Shown in pieces: positions 1 through 7,216 of a stretch of 30,639 bases of DNA. The translations under genes were made by a program, and so were the position numbers. Under the pieces are notes generated by a model, which was not told the origin of the DNA, did no database searches, and was given only the letters and a program-made list of their open reading frames with translations. Source of the stretch: Bacteroidota bacterium (GTDB lineage: Bacteria > Bacteroidota > Bacteroidia > Bacteroidales > Marinifilaceae); the NCBI GenBank assembly GCA_023400335.1, contig JAEXFF010000327.1, forward strand, positions 1-30,639, in the 5' to 3' direction. Position 1 is the stretch's first letter; each line of letters opens with the position of its first letter.

Positions 1-573
1 GCTCAGGGGGGGATGAACAAGAAACAGGCAGGGGAGGATTTCTATTTTATTCAGAAGCTGATAGCTACAGGACGTTTTTTTCATTTAAATAAGGTGAAAG
101 TATATCCTGCCGGACGGATTTCGGAACGTACTCCTTTTGGGACAGGACAGGTGGTGCGGCAGATCGTAAATGAACGGGGCAATTATGTGACCTATCATTT
201 TGGAGCTTTTGAAGTTTTAAAGTCTTTTTTCCGGGATATTCCGCAATTGTTTAAAGTAAACGGGATACAGGTAAAGATCTGTCAGGAGCAGCAGAATAAG
301 TGCCTTTCCCGATTTTTGGAAGCAAATAATTTTGTAGAAATGGTAGAGGAATTGAATGCCAATTGTGCTTCTCCGAAATTATTCTTGAAACGTTTTTTTG
401 ATCAGTTTAATGCTTTCCGGGTATTGAAATATTTAAATTACGTACATCCCCTTTATTTTCCAAAGCAGGCAGTAGAAATTGCTGCAGGCAGTTTGCTGGA
501 AAAGATTATGCACAGACCCGTCTCCCGGAATTTGCCGGATTTACTCACTGCTTATCGGGAATGGGATATTTGA
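1..573 (+). CDS. Family 2-type glycosyltransferase, C-terminal part (5' end outside window)
   Basis: The reading frame is open back to base 1, so the ATG at 13 is internal and the gene starts upstream of the window. About 190 residues are visible. The AGEDFYF motif near the start resembles the acidic ED motif of GT-A fold glycosyltransferases. The following YPAGRISERTPFGTGQ stretch is typical of a group of Bacteroidetes GT2-like transferases that probably act on cell-surface glycans. The rest is a helical C-terminal tail of about 130 residues with no motif I recognise. The N-terminal nucleotide-sugar site cannot be inspected. The substrate is unknown. Confidence is good for the family and low for any precise role. 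Confidence 0.7.
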   Translation, partial: AQGGMNKKQAGEDFYFIQKLIATGRFFHLNKVKVYPAGRISERTPFGTGQVVRQIVNERGNYVTYHFGAFEVLKSFFRDIPQLFKVNGIQVKICQEQQNKCLSRFLEANNFVEMVEELNANCASPKLFLKRFFDQFNAFRVLKYLNYVHPLYFPKQAVEIAAGSLLEKIMHRPVSRNLPDLLTAYREWDI

Positions 574-598
574 AATTTGCAAATTGGATGTATCTTTG
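569..598 (+). promoter_or_regulatory. Bacteroidetes-type promoter for the SRPBCC gene
   Basis: TATCTTTG at 591-598 matches the -7 consensus TAnnTTTG exactly. A TTTG at 569-572 sits 18 bases upstream, slightly short for a -33 element. The predicted start is near 605, giving a leader of about 23 bases before the ATG at 628. Confidence 0.6.
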
Positions 599-627
599 TA
601 AGGGTTATTTAAAAGATTATAAAAAGC

Positions 628-1011
628 ATGGATTTTAAATACGAAATAAAAATCATGGCGGATCCGGAAGAGGTTTTTTCTGCTTTGACAAATCCTTTCC
701 AGATCGGGCTATGGAGCGGGTATCCTGCTGATATGAAGGCAGAAGTGGGGTATATCTTTTCTTTATGGGAAGGTGATATTACGGGGGTGAATCTGGAGAT
801 AGTGCCGGATCGGCTTTTAGTGCAGGAATGGTTTTTCGGAGAAAATGAAGAACCTTCTATCGTGCGTCTGGAATTGAAAAAAGAAAGGAATCCGGGAACG
901 ATTGTACAGCTTTTACATACCCATATCCCGGAAGAAGTATTTGAAGAAATTACGGAAGGTTGGAAAGTATATTATTTGGGTTCTGTGAAAAATATGTTGG
1001 AGATGTATTAA
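628..1011 (+). CDS. SRPBCC / AHSA1-like (START-fold) domain protein
   Basis: A 127-residue single-domain protein. The opening strand and helix (YEIKIMADPEEVFSALTNP), the WSG turn near residue 29, the central strands with EGD and the long C-terminal helix (EGWKVYYLGSVKNMLEMY) are the usual order of the activator-of-Hsp90-ATPase-like branch of the SRPBCC fold. These proteins form a hydrophobic ligand pocket and their partners are mostly unknown. No signal peptide is visible, so it is probably cytoplasmic. The oxidoreductase gene begins 20 bases after its stop, so the two are probably co-transcribed. No catalytic role can be read from the sequence. Confidence 0.75.
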   Translation: MDFKYEIKIMADPEEVFSALTNPFQIGLWSGYPADMKAEVGYIFSLWEGDITGVNLEIVPDRLLVQEWFFGENEEPSIVRLELKKERNPGTIVQLLHTHIPEEVFEEITEGWKVYYLGSVKNMLEMY

Positions 1012-1031
1012 TATTTTAAAGAGGCAACCGG

Positions 1032-2258
1032 ATGGAGATACGAAAAATAAAGGTAGCAGCTATTGGTGCGGGAAACCGCTTGAATGCTTATGCTGAATAT
1101 GCCTGTTTACATCCGGAGGAAATGGAGATTGTGGCAGTTGTAGAGCCGAATGAAGTGAGGAGGAAGCATTGTGCGGAGCGTTTTCATATCCCTTCTGAAT
1201 ACTGTTTTGCTTCCTGGACACAATTTTTTGAATATCCTCCTCTGGCTGATGCTGTGTTTTTGTGTACTCCTGATCATTTGCATTATCAGCCGGCTTTAGC
1301 GGCTTTGGAAAAAGGGTATCATATCTTATTAGAAAAACCGATTGCTCAAACCTGGCAGGAGTGTCAGGATATTGCCCGGAAAGCACAGGTATACGGACGT
1401 ATTGTCGGAATTTGCCATGTTTTGAGATACCATCCCTATTTCCGGAAATTCCGTCAGATTGTGGAAAACGGGGAATTAGGGGAAATTATTAGTATTAATC
1501 ACGTGGAAGGGGTGGGGATCGAACGGATGACCCATGCTTTTGTAAGGGGATTATGGAGAAGGACGGAGGAAACGAATCCGATGATTCTTTCCAAAGCTTG
1601 CCATGATTTGGATCTTATGGTATGGCTTACCGGGCGAAAGTGCTTGGAAGTGAGTTCTTATGGGTCTTTAAAATGGTTTAAAGAAAAAAATGCGCCTGTC
1701 GGCAGTACCCTGCGTTGTACGGACGGTTGTCTGATAGAGCGGGAATGTCCTTTTTCTGCTTTGCGTTTGTATTATCGTCAAAAGCGCTGGTTGCGCCATT
1801 TTGATATACCGGAAGGAATTGATCCGGATCCGGTTATTATGCAGGAATTAAAAACGGGACCTTATGGGAGGTGTGTGTATCGTTGTGATAACGATGTGGT
1901 CGATCATCAGGTCGTTTCCATGTTGATGGAAGATGAAGTGACCGTGAACTTTTCAATGGATGCTTTTACGAAAGAAGGAGGACGGAAAACACATATTATG
2001 TTTACGAAAGGAGAAGCTTACGGAGATGAGAAGCAGTTGACTATCCGCTATTTCCTGCCCGGTAAAGCAGATGAGGTTTTCAATTTTGCAGATAGTTTTG
2101 GAGAGTGTAATTATCACGGAGGGGCTGATTTGTACATTGTTGGGGATTTCCTTCAGGCTATCCGTAAACAGAAAGCTTCAGCCTTACTCACTTCAATTGA
2201 GACTTCTTTGGAAAGTCATAGAATTGCTTTTGAGATAGAAAAAAGACGTTTGAAATAG
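1032..2258 (+). CDS. Gfo/Idh/MocA-family NAD(P)-dependent oxidoreductase
   Basis: A 408-residue protein, normal for the family. The N-terminal Rossmann fold starts KVAAIGAGNR (residues 7-16), with an acidic VVEPN at the end of the second strand. CTPDHLH is near 78-84 and EKPI at 101-104, where the lysine is the usual catalytic one. SKACHDLD at 187-194 carries the second catalytic His/Asp pair. Family members oxidise or epimerise sugars and related polyols using a bound nucleotide. An unusual insertion carries three cysteines (C229, C233, C239: CTDGC then ECP), which could bind a metal or form a structural site. It is probably cytoplasmic. The substrate cannot be told from sequence. A GAGG stretch lies about 10 bases upstream of the ATG. 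Confidence 0.85.
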   Translation: MEIRKIKVAAIGAGNRLNAYAEYACLHPEEMEIVAVVEPNEVRRKHCAERFHIPSEYCFASWTQFFEYPPLADAVFLCTPDHLHYQPALAALEKGYHILLEKPIAQTWQECQDIARKAQVYGRIVGICHVLRYHPYFRKFRQIVENGELGEIISINHVEGVGIERMTHAFVRGLWRRTEETNPMILSKACHDLDLMVWLTGRKCLEVSSYGSLKWFKEKNAPVGSTLRCTDGCLIERECPFSALRLYYRQKRWLRHFDIPEGIDPDPVIMQELKTGPYGRCVYRCDNDVVDHQVVSMLMEDEVTVNFSMDAFTKEGGRKTHIMFTKGEAYGDEKQLTIRYFLPGKADEVFNFADSFGECNYHGGADLYIVGDFLQAIRKQKASALLTSIETSLESHRIAFEIEKRRLK

Positions 2259-2261
2259 ACG

Positions 2262-2474
2262 TTATTCTCCTGTTACCTGTATGATTTCTCCCCGGACTTC
2301 AATTATTTCCCCTTTTCTGATTTTAGCACGCTTCCGTTGTTCGGTTACTCCATTGCGTTTTACTTCTCCGTTTTCTACTAATATTTTGGCTATTCCCCCG
2401 CTTTCTGCTATTCGCGTAATTTTCAGTAAACGGATTAATTCAATATAATCTTCTGTAAGTGTAAATTTTATCAT
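2262..2474 (-). CDS. Small S4-domain RNA-binding protein
   Basis: The product is 70 residues, starting MIKFTL. The ORF is open further upstream to 2597, but that extension lies in the promoter region and looks non-coding. The S4 fold is clear: EYIELIRLLKITRIAESGG, then AKILVENGEVKRNGVTEQRK and a closing strand KIRKGEIIEVRGEIIQV. The size and single domain match the YbcJ/YaaA-type stand-alone S4 proteins, thought to bind structured RNA, possibly rRNA. It converges with the oxidoreductase gene with only 3 bases between stops. Its exact RNA target is unknown. Confidence 0.8.
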   Translation of the reverse strand: MIKFTLTEDYIELIRLLKITRIAESGGIAKILVENGEVKRNGVTEQRKRAKIRKGEIIEVRGEIIQVTGE

Positions 2475-2504
2475 TCGAATATCTTGTTTATGGAGAGAGG
2501 TGTA

Positions 2505-2512
2505 CAAAAATA
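2505..2512 (-). promoter_or_regulatory. -7 box for the S4 protein gene
   Basis: On the minus strand this reads TATTTTTG, an exact TAnnTTTG match, 30 bases before the chosen ATG at 2474. No well-spaced TTTG is visible at -33. The box supports the shorter start, because an upstream start would lie above the promoter. Confidence 0.5.
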
Positions 2513-2707
2513 ATAAAAGTAACGGAACAAAATTAATTATACATTTCGGAAACAGAGTGATCTTAATTAAAAAAGATGACGGAAATAGGAAATACATCAG
2601 TGGATTTAACTTTTTTAAATCCTATTTTAAATGAAATTAAAAATTCAGTCGGGACGGGAGGAAGGGGCAACATACCGTAAAGTAGAAACAAGCCGCTTAT
2701 AAAATGT

Positions 2708-2715
2708 TAATTTTG
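2708..2715 (+). promoter_or_regulatory. -7 box for the FadL-type gene
   Basis: TAATTTTG matches TAnnTTTG. The predicted start near 2722 gives a leader of about 90 bases. There is no clear -33 element. Confidence 0.45.
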
Positions 2716-2813
2716 CAACCTTTAATAAAAAGGAGAAACGGGAAAAAGAAAACCAAATAAAAAACTTTTTTCTCGCTTTTTCGTTTTGGAAAAGATAACG
2801 AAAAAACAGTTGA

Positions 2814-4193
2814 ATGAAAAAATTAGTAATTTGGGCAATGGCCTGTATTTTAGGAATTCCTGTATTCGCGGAAGGATATCAGGTAAATGTATTGAGTGCA
2901 AAACAGACTGGAATGGGGCATGTCGGAACGGCAATGAAATTAGGTGCAGAAAGTATGCATTTTAATCCGGCAGGGCTGGTTTGGCTGGACAATCATATGG
3001 ATATTTCTATCGGTATTTCTGCTGTTTCTGCCAAGGCGAAATACAGCCACGAAGGTTATTCTGCAAAAACAGATAATCCTTTAAGTACTCCTTTATATGC
3101 TTATGTGGGCTATAAAATATACGATAATTTTGCAGCCGGGATTAGTTTGACAACGCCTTATGGAAATTCTTTAAAATGGCCTAAAAATTGGGCCGGCGTG
3201 AATCTGATTCAGGATATTACTTTGAGATCCTATGTATTACAGCCTACTCTTTCCTATAAAATCAGTGATAAACTGAGTATCGGTGTCGGATTAATGCTCG
3301 CGATCGGGAACGTTAATCTTTCCCGGGCTTTAATGAGTACTGCCGATTTCCAGATGATCGGTAATATTATAGAAGGTTTACCTTTACCCGAAGAGCAAAA
3401 AAAATATTTTGTAGAAACCATACGGGATAATAAATTCCCTCCGGCTTCTGCCACTTTGGACGGACACGCTAAAGTACGGGCCGGATTCAATATCGGGATT
3501 TTGTACGATATTTCTGAAAAAGTCAGTGTAGGATTATCGTATCGTTCTAAGATTAAAATGCGTGTTAAAGAAGGGGATGCGACTTTGGATTATGCAAACC
3601 GTAGTGTAGAAGATTTGATGGCTGTATTGGGGAAATTAGCCCCTGCTTTTGCCGTACCCAAATATGATCAGGGATCTTTCCGGGCAGAACTCCCTTTACC
3701 TTCTAATACGACTTTGGGAGTGAGTTATCGTCCGGATGACCGTTGGGAGATGTCTTTGGATTTGCAATATGTCGGTTGGAATGCTTATGATTCTCTGAAT
3801 GTGTATTTCAACGAAGAAGAGTTGGGTATTAGCCCTATTAAGGCAAATAAAGATTATAAAAATACGATTATTGCCCGTATCGGGGCTCAGTATAAAGCTA
3901 CGGAACGTTTGGACGTACGGGCCGGTTTATATTTTGACCAAAGTCCTATCCGGAAAAACAATTACAATCCGGAAACGCCGGGAATGAATAAAATCGGGAT
4001 GTCTGCCGGTTTATCGTTTGAACCTTACCGGAATCTGCAGTTTGATTTTGCTTTTCTTTATATTCAGGGGATCGGACGGGATGGATCGTATACCTATAAT
4101 AATATTGTAATTCCTACTCAGGTAGATACCTTTAGCGGGCATTATAAATCAAATGCATTTACTGCATCTCTTGGGGTTTCTTATAAGTTTTAA
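2814..4193 (+). CDS. OmpP1/FadL/TodX-family outer-membrane transport protein
   Basis: A 459-residue outer-membrane beta-barrel. The signal peptide is residues 1-19, ending PVFA. The mature N-terminus (EGYQVNVLSAKQTGMGHVGTA) is the characteristic FadL-type plug segment. It is followed by HFNPAGLVWL, the conserved N-P-A-G motif of the family. Alternating amphipathic strands run to the C-terminus, which ends in a terminal Phe (LGVSYKF) as expected for barrel insertion. The family carries hydrophobic compounds such as long-chain fatty acids across the outer membrane, and the actual substrate here is not known. It appears to be transcribed alone. A structured RNA-like element follows its stop. Confidence 0.9.
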   Translation: MKKLVIWAMACILGIPVFAEGYQVNVLSAKQTGMGHVGTAMKLGAESMHFNPAGLVWLDNHMDISIGISAVSAKAKYSHEGYSAKTDNPLSTPLYAYVGYKIYDNFAAGISLTTPYGNSLKWPKNWAGVNLIQDITLRSYVLQPTLSYKISDKLSIGVGLMLAIGNVNLSRALMSTADFQMIGNIIEGLPLPEEQKKYFVETIRDNKFPPASATLDGHAKVRAGFNIGILYDISEKVSVGLSYRSKIKMRVKEGDATLDYANRSVEDLMAVLGKLAPAFAVPKYDQGSFRAELPLPSNTTLGVSYRPDDRWEMSLDLQYVGWNAYDSLNVYFNEEELGISPIKANKDYKNTIIARIGAQYKATERLDVRAGLYFDQSPIRKNNYNPETPGMNKIGMSAGLSFEPYRNLQFDFAFLYIQGIGRDGSYTYNNIVIPTQVDTFSGHYKSNAFTASLGVSYKF

Positions 4194-4264
4194 TTCTTTT
4201 TGTTTTCAGGGAGATATTTTAAAATTATAAGCGAATTTTTCAGTTAAGTTCTTGCTGAAAAATC

Positions 4265-4272
4265 TATACTTG
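4265..4272 (+). promoter_or_regulatory. Possible -7 box in front of the structured RNA element
   Basis: TATACTTG differs by one base from TAnnTTTG. A start 6-8 bases downstream would fall at about 4279, just before the G-run that opens the structured element. There is no good TTTG at -33. Confidence 0.3.
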
Positions 4273-4278
4273 TAAAAA

Positions 4279-4482
4279 TAAAAGGGGGGATGTCCTTGGT
4301 ATCATTCTTCAGACCTGTATCGGGCTAAATTTCCTGTAAGCAGTGTTGTTTACGGGAATATGGCGGCGAACAGAGAATGATGCTTCTACGCTAAGGCCCC
4401 CCTAATATTATACTCTGTGGCAATTCACAGAATTTGGTTATCCTCTCAGAAGATTATACTGTTTCTGCTCGCCTGAGGTTAC
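4279..4482 (+). ncRNA. Structured non-coding RNA candidate (possibly 6S-like)
   Basis: The first part folds into a long rod. Six G at 4284-4289 pair with six C at 4397-4402. CCTTGG at 4294-4299 pairs with 4391-4396. 4300-4309 pairs with 4373-4382. After a large asymmetric internal bubble (4310-4330 against 4359-4372), 4331-4339 pairs with 4350-4358 around a 10-base loop. A rod with a central bubble is the shape of 6S RNA, and Bacteroidetes have a 6S-type family, but I cannot confirm identity. Two further hairpins follow: 4414-4419 with 4426-4431, and a longer one at 4436-4482 (ends GGT/ACC, CCTC/GAGG, CAGAA/TTCTG). No convincing ORF or clear terminator is present. The exact 3' end is uncertain (4402 or about 4482). 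It could also be a long leader of the downstream gene. Confidence 0.5.
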
Positions 4483-4690
4483 CCTATTTAGTAACTTTAA
4501 TATTTACTCTCCTATCTTATAAAAGATTTGTTGGAAAAAATAAATAGGAAAGAAAAGAACTGTTTTGGATAATATTCATTAATTTTCATCGGTCAAATGA
4601 AGGAATTTCCGTTAGGGAAATAGAAAAAAAGAAACCCAAAGTCATTGACTGCGGTACAGGGGAAAATACTTAATTTAAAAAGAGAAAAAT
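4483..4690. other. AT-rich gap upstream of the glycerophosphodiesterase
   Basis: About 200 AT-rich bases with no exact TAnnTTTG box, no strong hairpin and no credible ORF. An ORF at 4645-4866 is out of frame with the downstream gene and is not protein-like. Confidence 0.4.
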
Positions 4691-5461
4691 ATGACTATGA
4701 AAATTTTATTATCAGCATGTATGATGATAGCATTTCAATCGGTATGGGCTGTAAAACCTCAAACGAAAGTAATTGCACACCGGGGATTCTGGGAAACGGA
4801 GAATGCTGCTCAAAATTCCATTGCTTCTTTGAAGAAAGCGGCTGCAATAAAGTGTTACGGAAGTGAGTTCGATGTACAGATGACTTCCGACGGAGAACTG
4901 CTCGTCTTTCACGATGCTAAAGTACAGGGTAAAGTAATAGAAAATACGCCTTACGATAGTTTGAAAATGATTCGTCTTTCCAATGGGGAAGGAATCCCGA
5001 CATTGGATGAATATTTGCAGGCGGCCCAAAAGTTGAGGAAAACCCGTTTGATATTGGAAATCAAACCTCATTCAACCCCTGAAAAAGAATCAGAAGTGGT
5101 TAAAAAAGTGTTGGAGAAAGTGAAAGCTGCCGGTTTAATGTCTAAAACAGACTATATATCCTTTAGTTTATATATTGTGAAAGAGATTGTGCGTTTGTTA
5201 CCGGAGGCACAGGTAGCTTATCTGGAAGGTGACCTTGCTCCGGAAGAAGCAAAGGCAGCAGGCTGCACAGGACTGGACTATCATTACCGGGTTTTTCAGA
5301 AGAATCCGGACTGGATTAAAAGAGCTCATGATCTGGGGTTGACAGTAAATGTTTGGACCGTGGATAAAGAAGAGATTATGAGGGAAATGACGGACAGAGG
5401 AGTGGATTTTATTACAACGAACCAACCTGTACTGTTGCAAAATGTAATAAAAAAGCAATAG
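4691..5461 (+). CDS. Secreted glycerophosphodiester phosphodiesterase
   Basis: A 256-residue protein with an N-terminal signal peptide (about 1-20, ending SVWA), so it probably acts in the periplasm. The GDPD TIM barrel is clear: IAHRGF (H30, R31), GSEFDVQMTSDGELLVFHD (E59, D61, H74), LILEIKPH near 120 and the closing VNVWTVDKEE...GVDFITTNQP. These supply the catalytic histidines and the metal-binding acids. The enzyme hydrolyses glycerophosphodiesters, products of phospholipid breakdown, to glycerol-3-phosphate and an alcohol. A second in-frame ATG two codons in (4697) is an equally possible start. The gene stands alone, with a bidirectional terminator after it. Confidence 0.9.
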   Translation: MTMKILLSACMMIAFQSVWAVKPQTKVIAHRGFWETENAAQNSIASLKKAAAIKCYGSEFDVQMTSDGELLVFHDAKVQGKVIENTPYDSLKMIRLSNGEGIPTLDEYLQAAQKLRKTRLILEIKPHSTPEKESEVVKKVLEKVKAAGLMSKTDYISFSLYIVKEIVRLLPEAQVAYLEGDLAPEEAKAAGCTGLDYHYRVFQKNPDWIKRAHDLGLTVNVWTVDKEEIMREMTDRGVDFITTNQPVLLQNVIKKQ

Positions 5462-5521
5462 TAGTTTGTTCCGGGTAAGAGAGAAAATTTATATAAGTAA
5501 AATCCTTTTTAGGAAAACAAG

Positions 5522-5549
5522 GGGCTATTCCTTTTGAAGGGAATAGCCC
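5522..5549. terminator. Bidirectional terminator hairpin
   Basis: GGGCTATTCC (5522-5531) pairs perfectly with GGAATAGCCC (5540-5549). It lies between the convergent phosphodiesterase (plus) and DUF6249 (minus) genes. The T-tracts are modest on both sides. Confidence 0.65.
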
Positions 5550-5573
5550 ATTTGCTTAAAAATCAGTTGTAAT

Positions 5574-5981
5574 TTAATGCTCTTTCTGCTTCTTGTATTT
5601 TAATTCCAGGAAAAAAGCAACCAGTAAGCCGATACCTCCGAAAATAAGTATGCTGGCGCCATTGACCATAGATACCAAACTGCTTGATACCCAATGGTCT
5701 TCTGTTCCGAAGCCGTCGATACACCCCCTGCAGATAAAGAATCCTACTAGCATACCGATACCGATACCCAGAAGCAGGCAGCCGGCTTTTAAAGCTCCGA
5801 ATGAAATTTTGCTTCCTGATAAGAACGGAAAATACCTTCCTTTTGCTATCAGGGAAGAATCGATGTTATCTCCTAATTTTTCGATTATCGCCATTCTTTC
5901 TCTTCTCCGGACAAAAAGTTCGAATAGTCCGTAAATAGTGGCAAATACTATGAATACTACAATTGTTGCGGTAAAGTCCAT
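5574..5981 (-). CDS. DUF6249-type membrane protein
   Basis: A 135-residue membrane protein. Segment 1 is about residues 4-24 and is followed by the basic FVRRRERMAIIEKL stretch typical of the DUF6249 family. Two more hydrophobic segments are at about 66-85 and 104-126, and the tail is Lys-rich and probably cytoplasmic. Its function is unknown. Genes of this family are commonly found beside ECF sigma factors in Bacteroidetes. Here it is divergent from one, which suggests a link in the same response, but no partner is proven. It ends at a hairpin shared with the convergent phosphodiesterase gene. Confidence 0.7.
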   Translation of the reverse strand: MDFTATIVVFIVFATIYGLFELFVRRRERMAIIEKLGDNIDSSLIAKGRYFPFLSGSKISFGALKAGCLLLGIGIGMLVGFFICRGCIDGFGTEDHWVSSSLVSMVNGASILIFGGIGLLVAFFLELKYKKQKEH

Positions 5982-6036
5982 GATTTTGTGTTTTAAGATT
6001 ATTTGTTTTGCCTCTTTGACGCTATTGCCGTAGGGA

Positions 6037-6093
6037 GGTTACACTCTTGACAGACAATTTTTTTTTTTTAATTTTACTATCTGGAATGTAACC
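6037..6093. promoter_or_regulatory. Split inverted repeat and T-tract in the sigma factor promoter region
   Basis: GGTTACA (6037-6043) and TGTAACC (6087-6093) are exact inverted repeats separated by 43 bases. Between them are TTGACA (6047-6052) and a run of twelve T (6058-6069). The region separates the DUF6249 gene from the ECF sigma gene. It lacks the TAnnTTTG box of housekeeping promoters, so it may be read by an alternative sigma factor or bound by a dimeric regulator. This is inference. Confidence 0.35.
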
Positions 6094-6123
6094 TGATCCG
6101 TTAAAGTGCGTCCAAAAGACGAC

Positions 6124-6675
6124 ATGAAAGAATTGGACGATATATACTATATACAGAAAATATTGGATGGGAAAACGGAATATTTTTCCCGTTTGGTAAA
6201 TCGGTATAGTCAGCATGTTTATTGGCTCATTTTGAAAATTGTCAGAAAAAGAGAAGATGCAGAGGAATTGACTCAGGATGTTTTCGTTAAAATTTTCCGG
6301 GTGCTGCATACTTTTAAGGGAGATTGCCGGTTTTCGACCTGGTTGTACCGGATTGCATTCAATACTGCTGTTTCTGCAACCCGTAAAAAGAAATGCGAAT
6401 TTCTTTATATGGAGGAACAGACGATAAATAATGTATTGGATGAAAAGGTAGAACAGGCTTTGGAAGATTCAGACAACGAAGAATTATTGGGGAAATTGGA
6501 AAGGGCCCGGGAACAATTAACCCCTGAAGAGAGAGGACTGATTGGTTTATTTTATAATGAAGAACATACAATTGAAGAAATAAGTGAGATTTCGGGCTTG
6601 AGTATTGCCAATGTAAAAGTAAAATTACATCGGATCCGTAAAAAATTGTATGTAATTATGGAGGGAATGTTATGA
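6124..6675 (+). CDS. ECF-type RNA polymerase sigma factor (sigma-70 family)
   Basis: About 183 residues from the ATG at 6124. A GTG at 6106 would add six residues. Region 2 is clear: YFSRLVNRYSQHVYWLILKI, then REDAEELTQDVFVKIFR and CRFSTWLYRIAFNTA, which bind the polymerase clamp and the -10 DNA. An acidic linker follows. Region 4 has LTPEERGLIGLFY and the helix-turn-helix EEISEISGLSIANVKVKLHRIRKKL, which reads the -35 element. Region 3 is absent, as in ECF factors. The stop overlaps the start of the next gene (ATGA), so the two are translationally coupled. The downstream small membrane protein may act as its anti-sigma factor. The regulon is unknown. Confidence 0.92.
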   Translation: MKELDDIYYIQKILDGKTEYFSRLVNRYSQHVYWLILKIVRKREDAEELTQDVFVKIFRVLHTFKGDCRFSTWLYRIAFNTAVSATRKKKCEFLYMEEQTINNVLDEKVEQALEDSDNEELLGKLERAREQLTPEERGLIGLFYNEEHTIEEISEISGLSIANVKVKLHRIRKKLYVIMEGML

Positions 6676-7052
6676 AAACAGAAGAGATGAAAGACAAGGC
6701 TTTACATGAAATTTTCCGGCGGATGGAAACGTCTGTTCTGCCAGAAAATTTTAACGACCGCATTATGAAAAGGGTGTACCGGGAAAAAAGCCGGCAAGAA
6801 TGGCGGAATTTTATACTGGTCACTTTTACTTCTGTCGTCATGCTGGCTTTGGCGGTATATGTATTTGTTCACTATTTTTCTTTTCCACTCCCGGCCATGT
6901 TCGGAACTCTTTTAGAAAAAGCAGGAAACGATATTTTTTCCGGTTTGCGTTTTTATGGATTTATCTTGTTACCTGTTGGATTTTTACTCTGGCTGGATTA
7001 TTGGCTAAGGCGCCGTTCTGATTTGAAAAATTTCCGTTCCGAAAAAAGTTGA
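6672..7052 (+). CDS. Small membrane protein coupled to the ECF sigma factor; possible anti-sigma factor
   Basis: A 126-residue protein whose ATG overlaps the sigma stop codon. A soluble, charged N-terminal segment of about 45 residues (with LPENFNDRIMKRV) precedes a membrane segment at about 47-68. A second hydrophobic segment lies near 91-110, and the tail is basic. A cytoplasmic helix before a membrane anchor is the general layout of membrane-bound anti-sigma factors. There is no zinc-binding HxxxCxxC motif, so it is not the classical ZAS type. The assignment rests on layout and coupling, not on a recognised domain. The downstream gene has its own promoter. Confidence 0.65.
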   Translation: MKTEEMKDKALHEIFRRMETSVLPENFNDRIMKRVYREKSRQEWRNFILVTFTSVVMLALAVYVFVHYFSFPLPAMFGTLLEKAGNDIFSGLRFYGFILLPVGFLLWLDYWLRRRSDLKNFRSEKS

Positions 7053-7163
7053 ACCTTATTGGAAAGTCTGTGTCCGTTTTGAATAAACAGAAAAAATAGA
7101 TGTTTAAAAGTTTTTCACCTCTACATTCTAAATTTGTAGAATAAAATACAACGAAATATAAGG

Positions 7164-7196
7164 TTGAAGAAGTGGAATATTTATTTGCTATCTTTG
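7164..7196 (+). promoter_or_regulatory. Promoter of dinB
   Basis: TATCTTTG (7189-7196) is an exact -7 match. TTG at 7164-7166 lies 22 bases upstream as a -33 element. The start near 7203 gives a very short leader before the ATG at 7217. I see no LexA-like palindrome around it. Confidence 0.65.
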
Positions 7197-7216
7197 CTTT
7201 CGTGGAGAGGTAGAAA

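Larger units (their letters stand above)
2475..2813. other. Divergent intergenic region between the S4 gene and the FadL-type gene
   Basis: This 339-base AT-rich gap holds divergent promoter boxes (minus at 2505-2512, plus at 2708-2715). A more GC-rich patch (about 2648-2690) has no obvious hairpin or ORF. I see no RNA gene or repeat here. Confidence 0.6.

Noticed and set aside
2475..2597. Upstream extension of the S4 protein frame
   Set aside because: It is hydrophobic and unlike S4 proteins, and a -7 box lies inside it.
4645..4866. Short ORF overlapping the glycerophosphodiesterase start
   Set aside because: It is in another frame over a clear signal peptide and GDPD domain.
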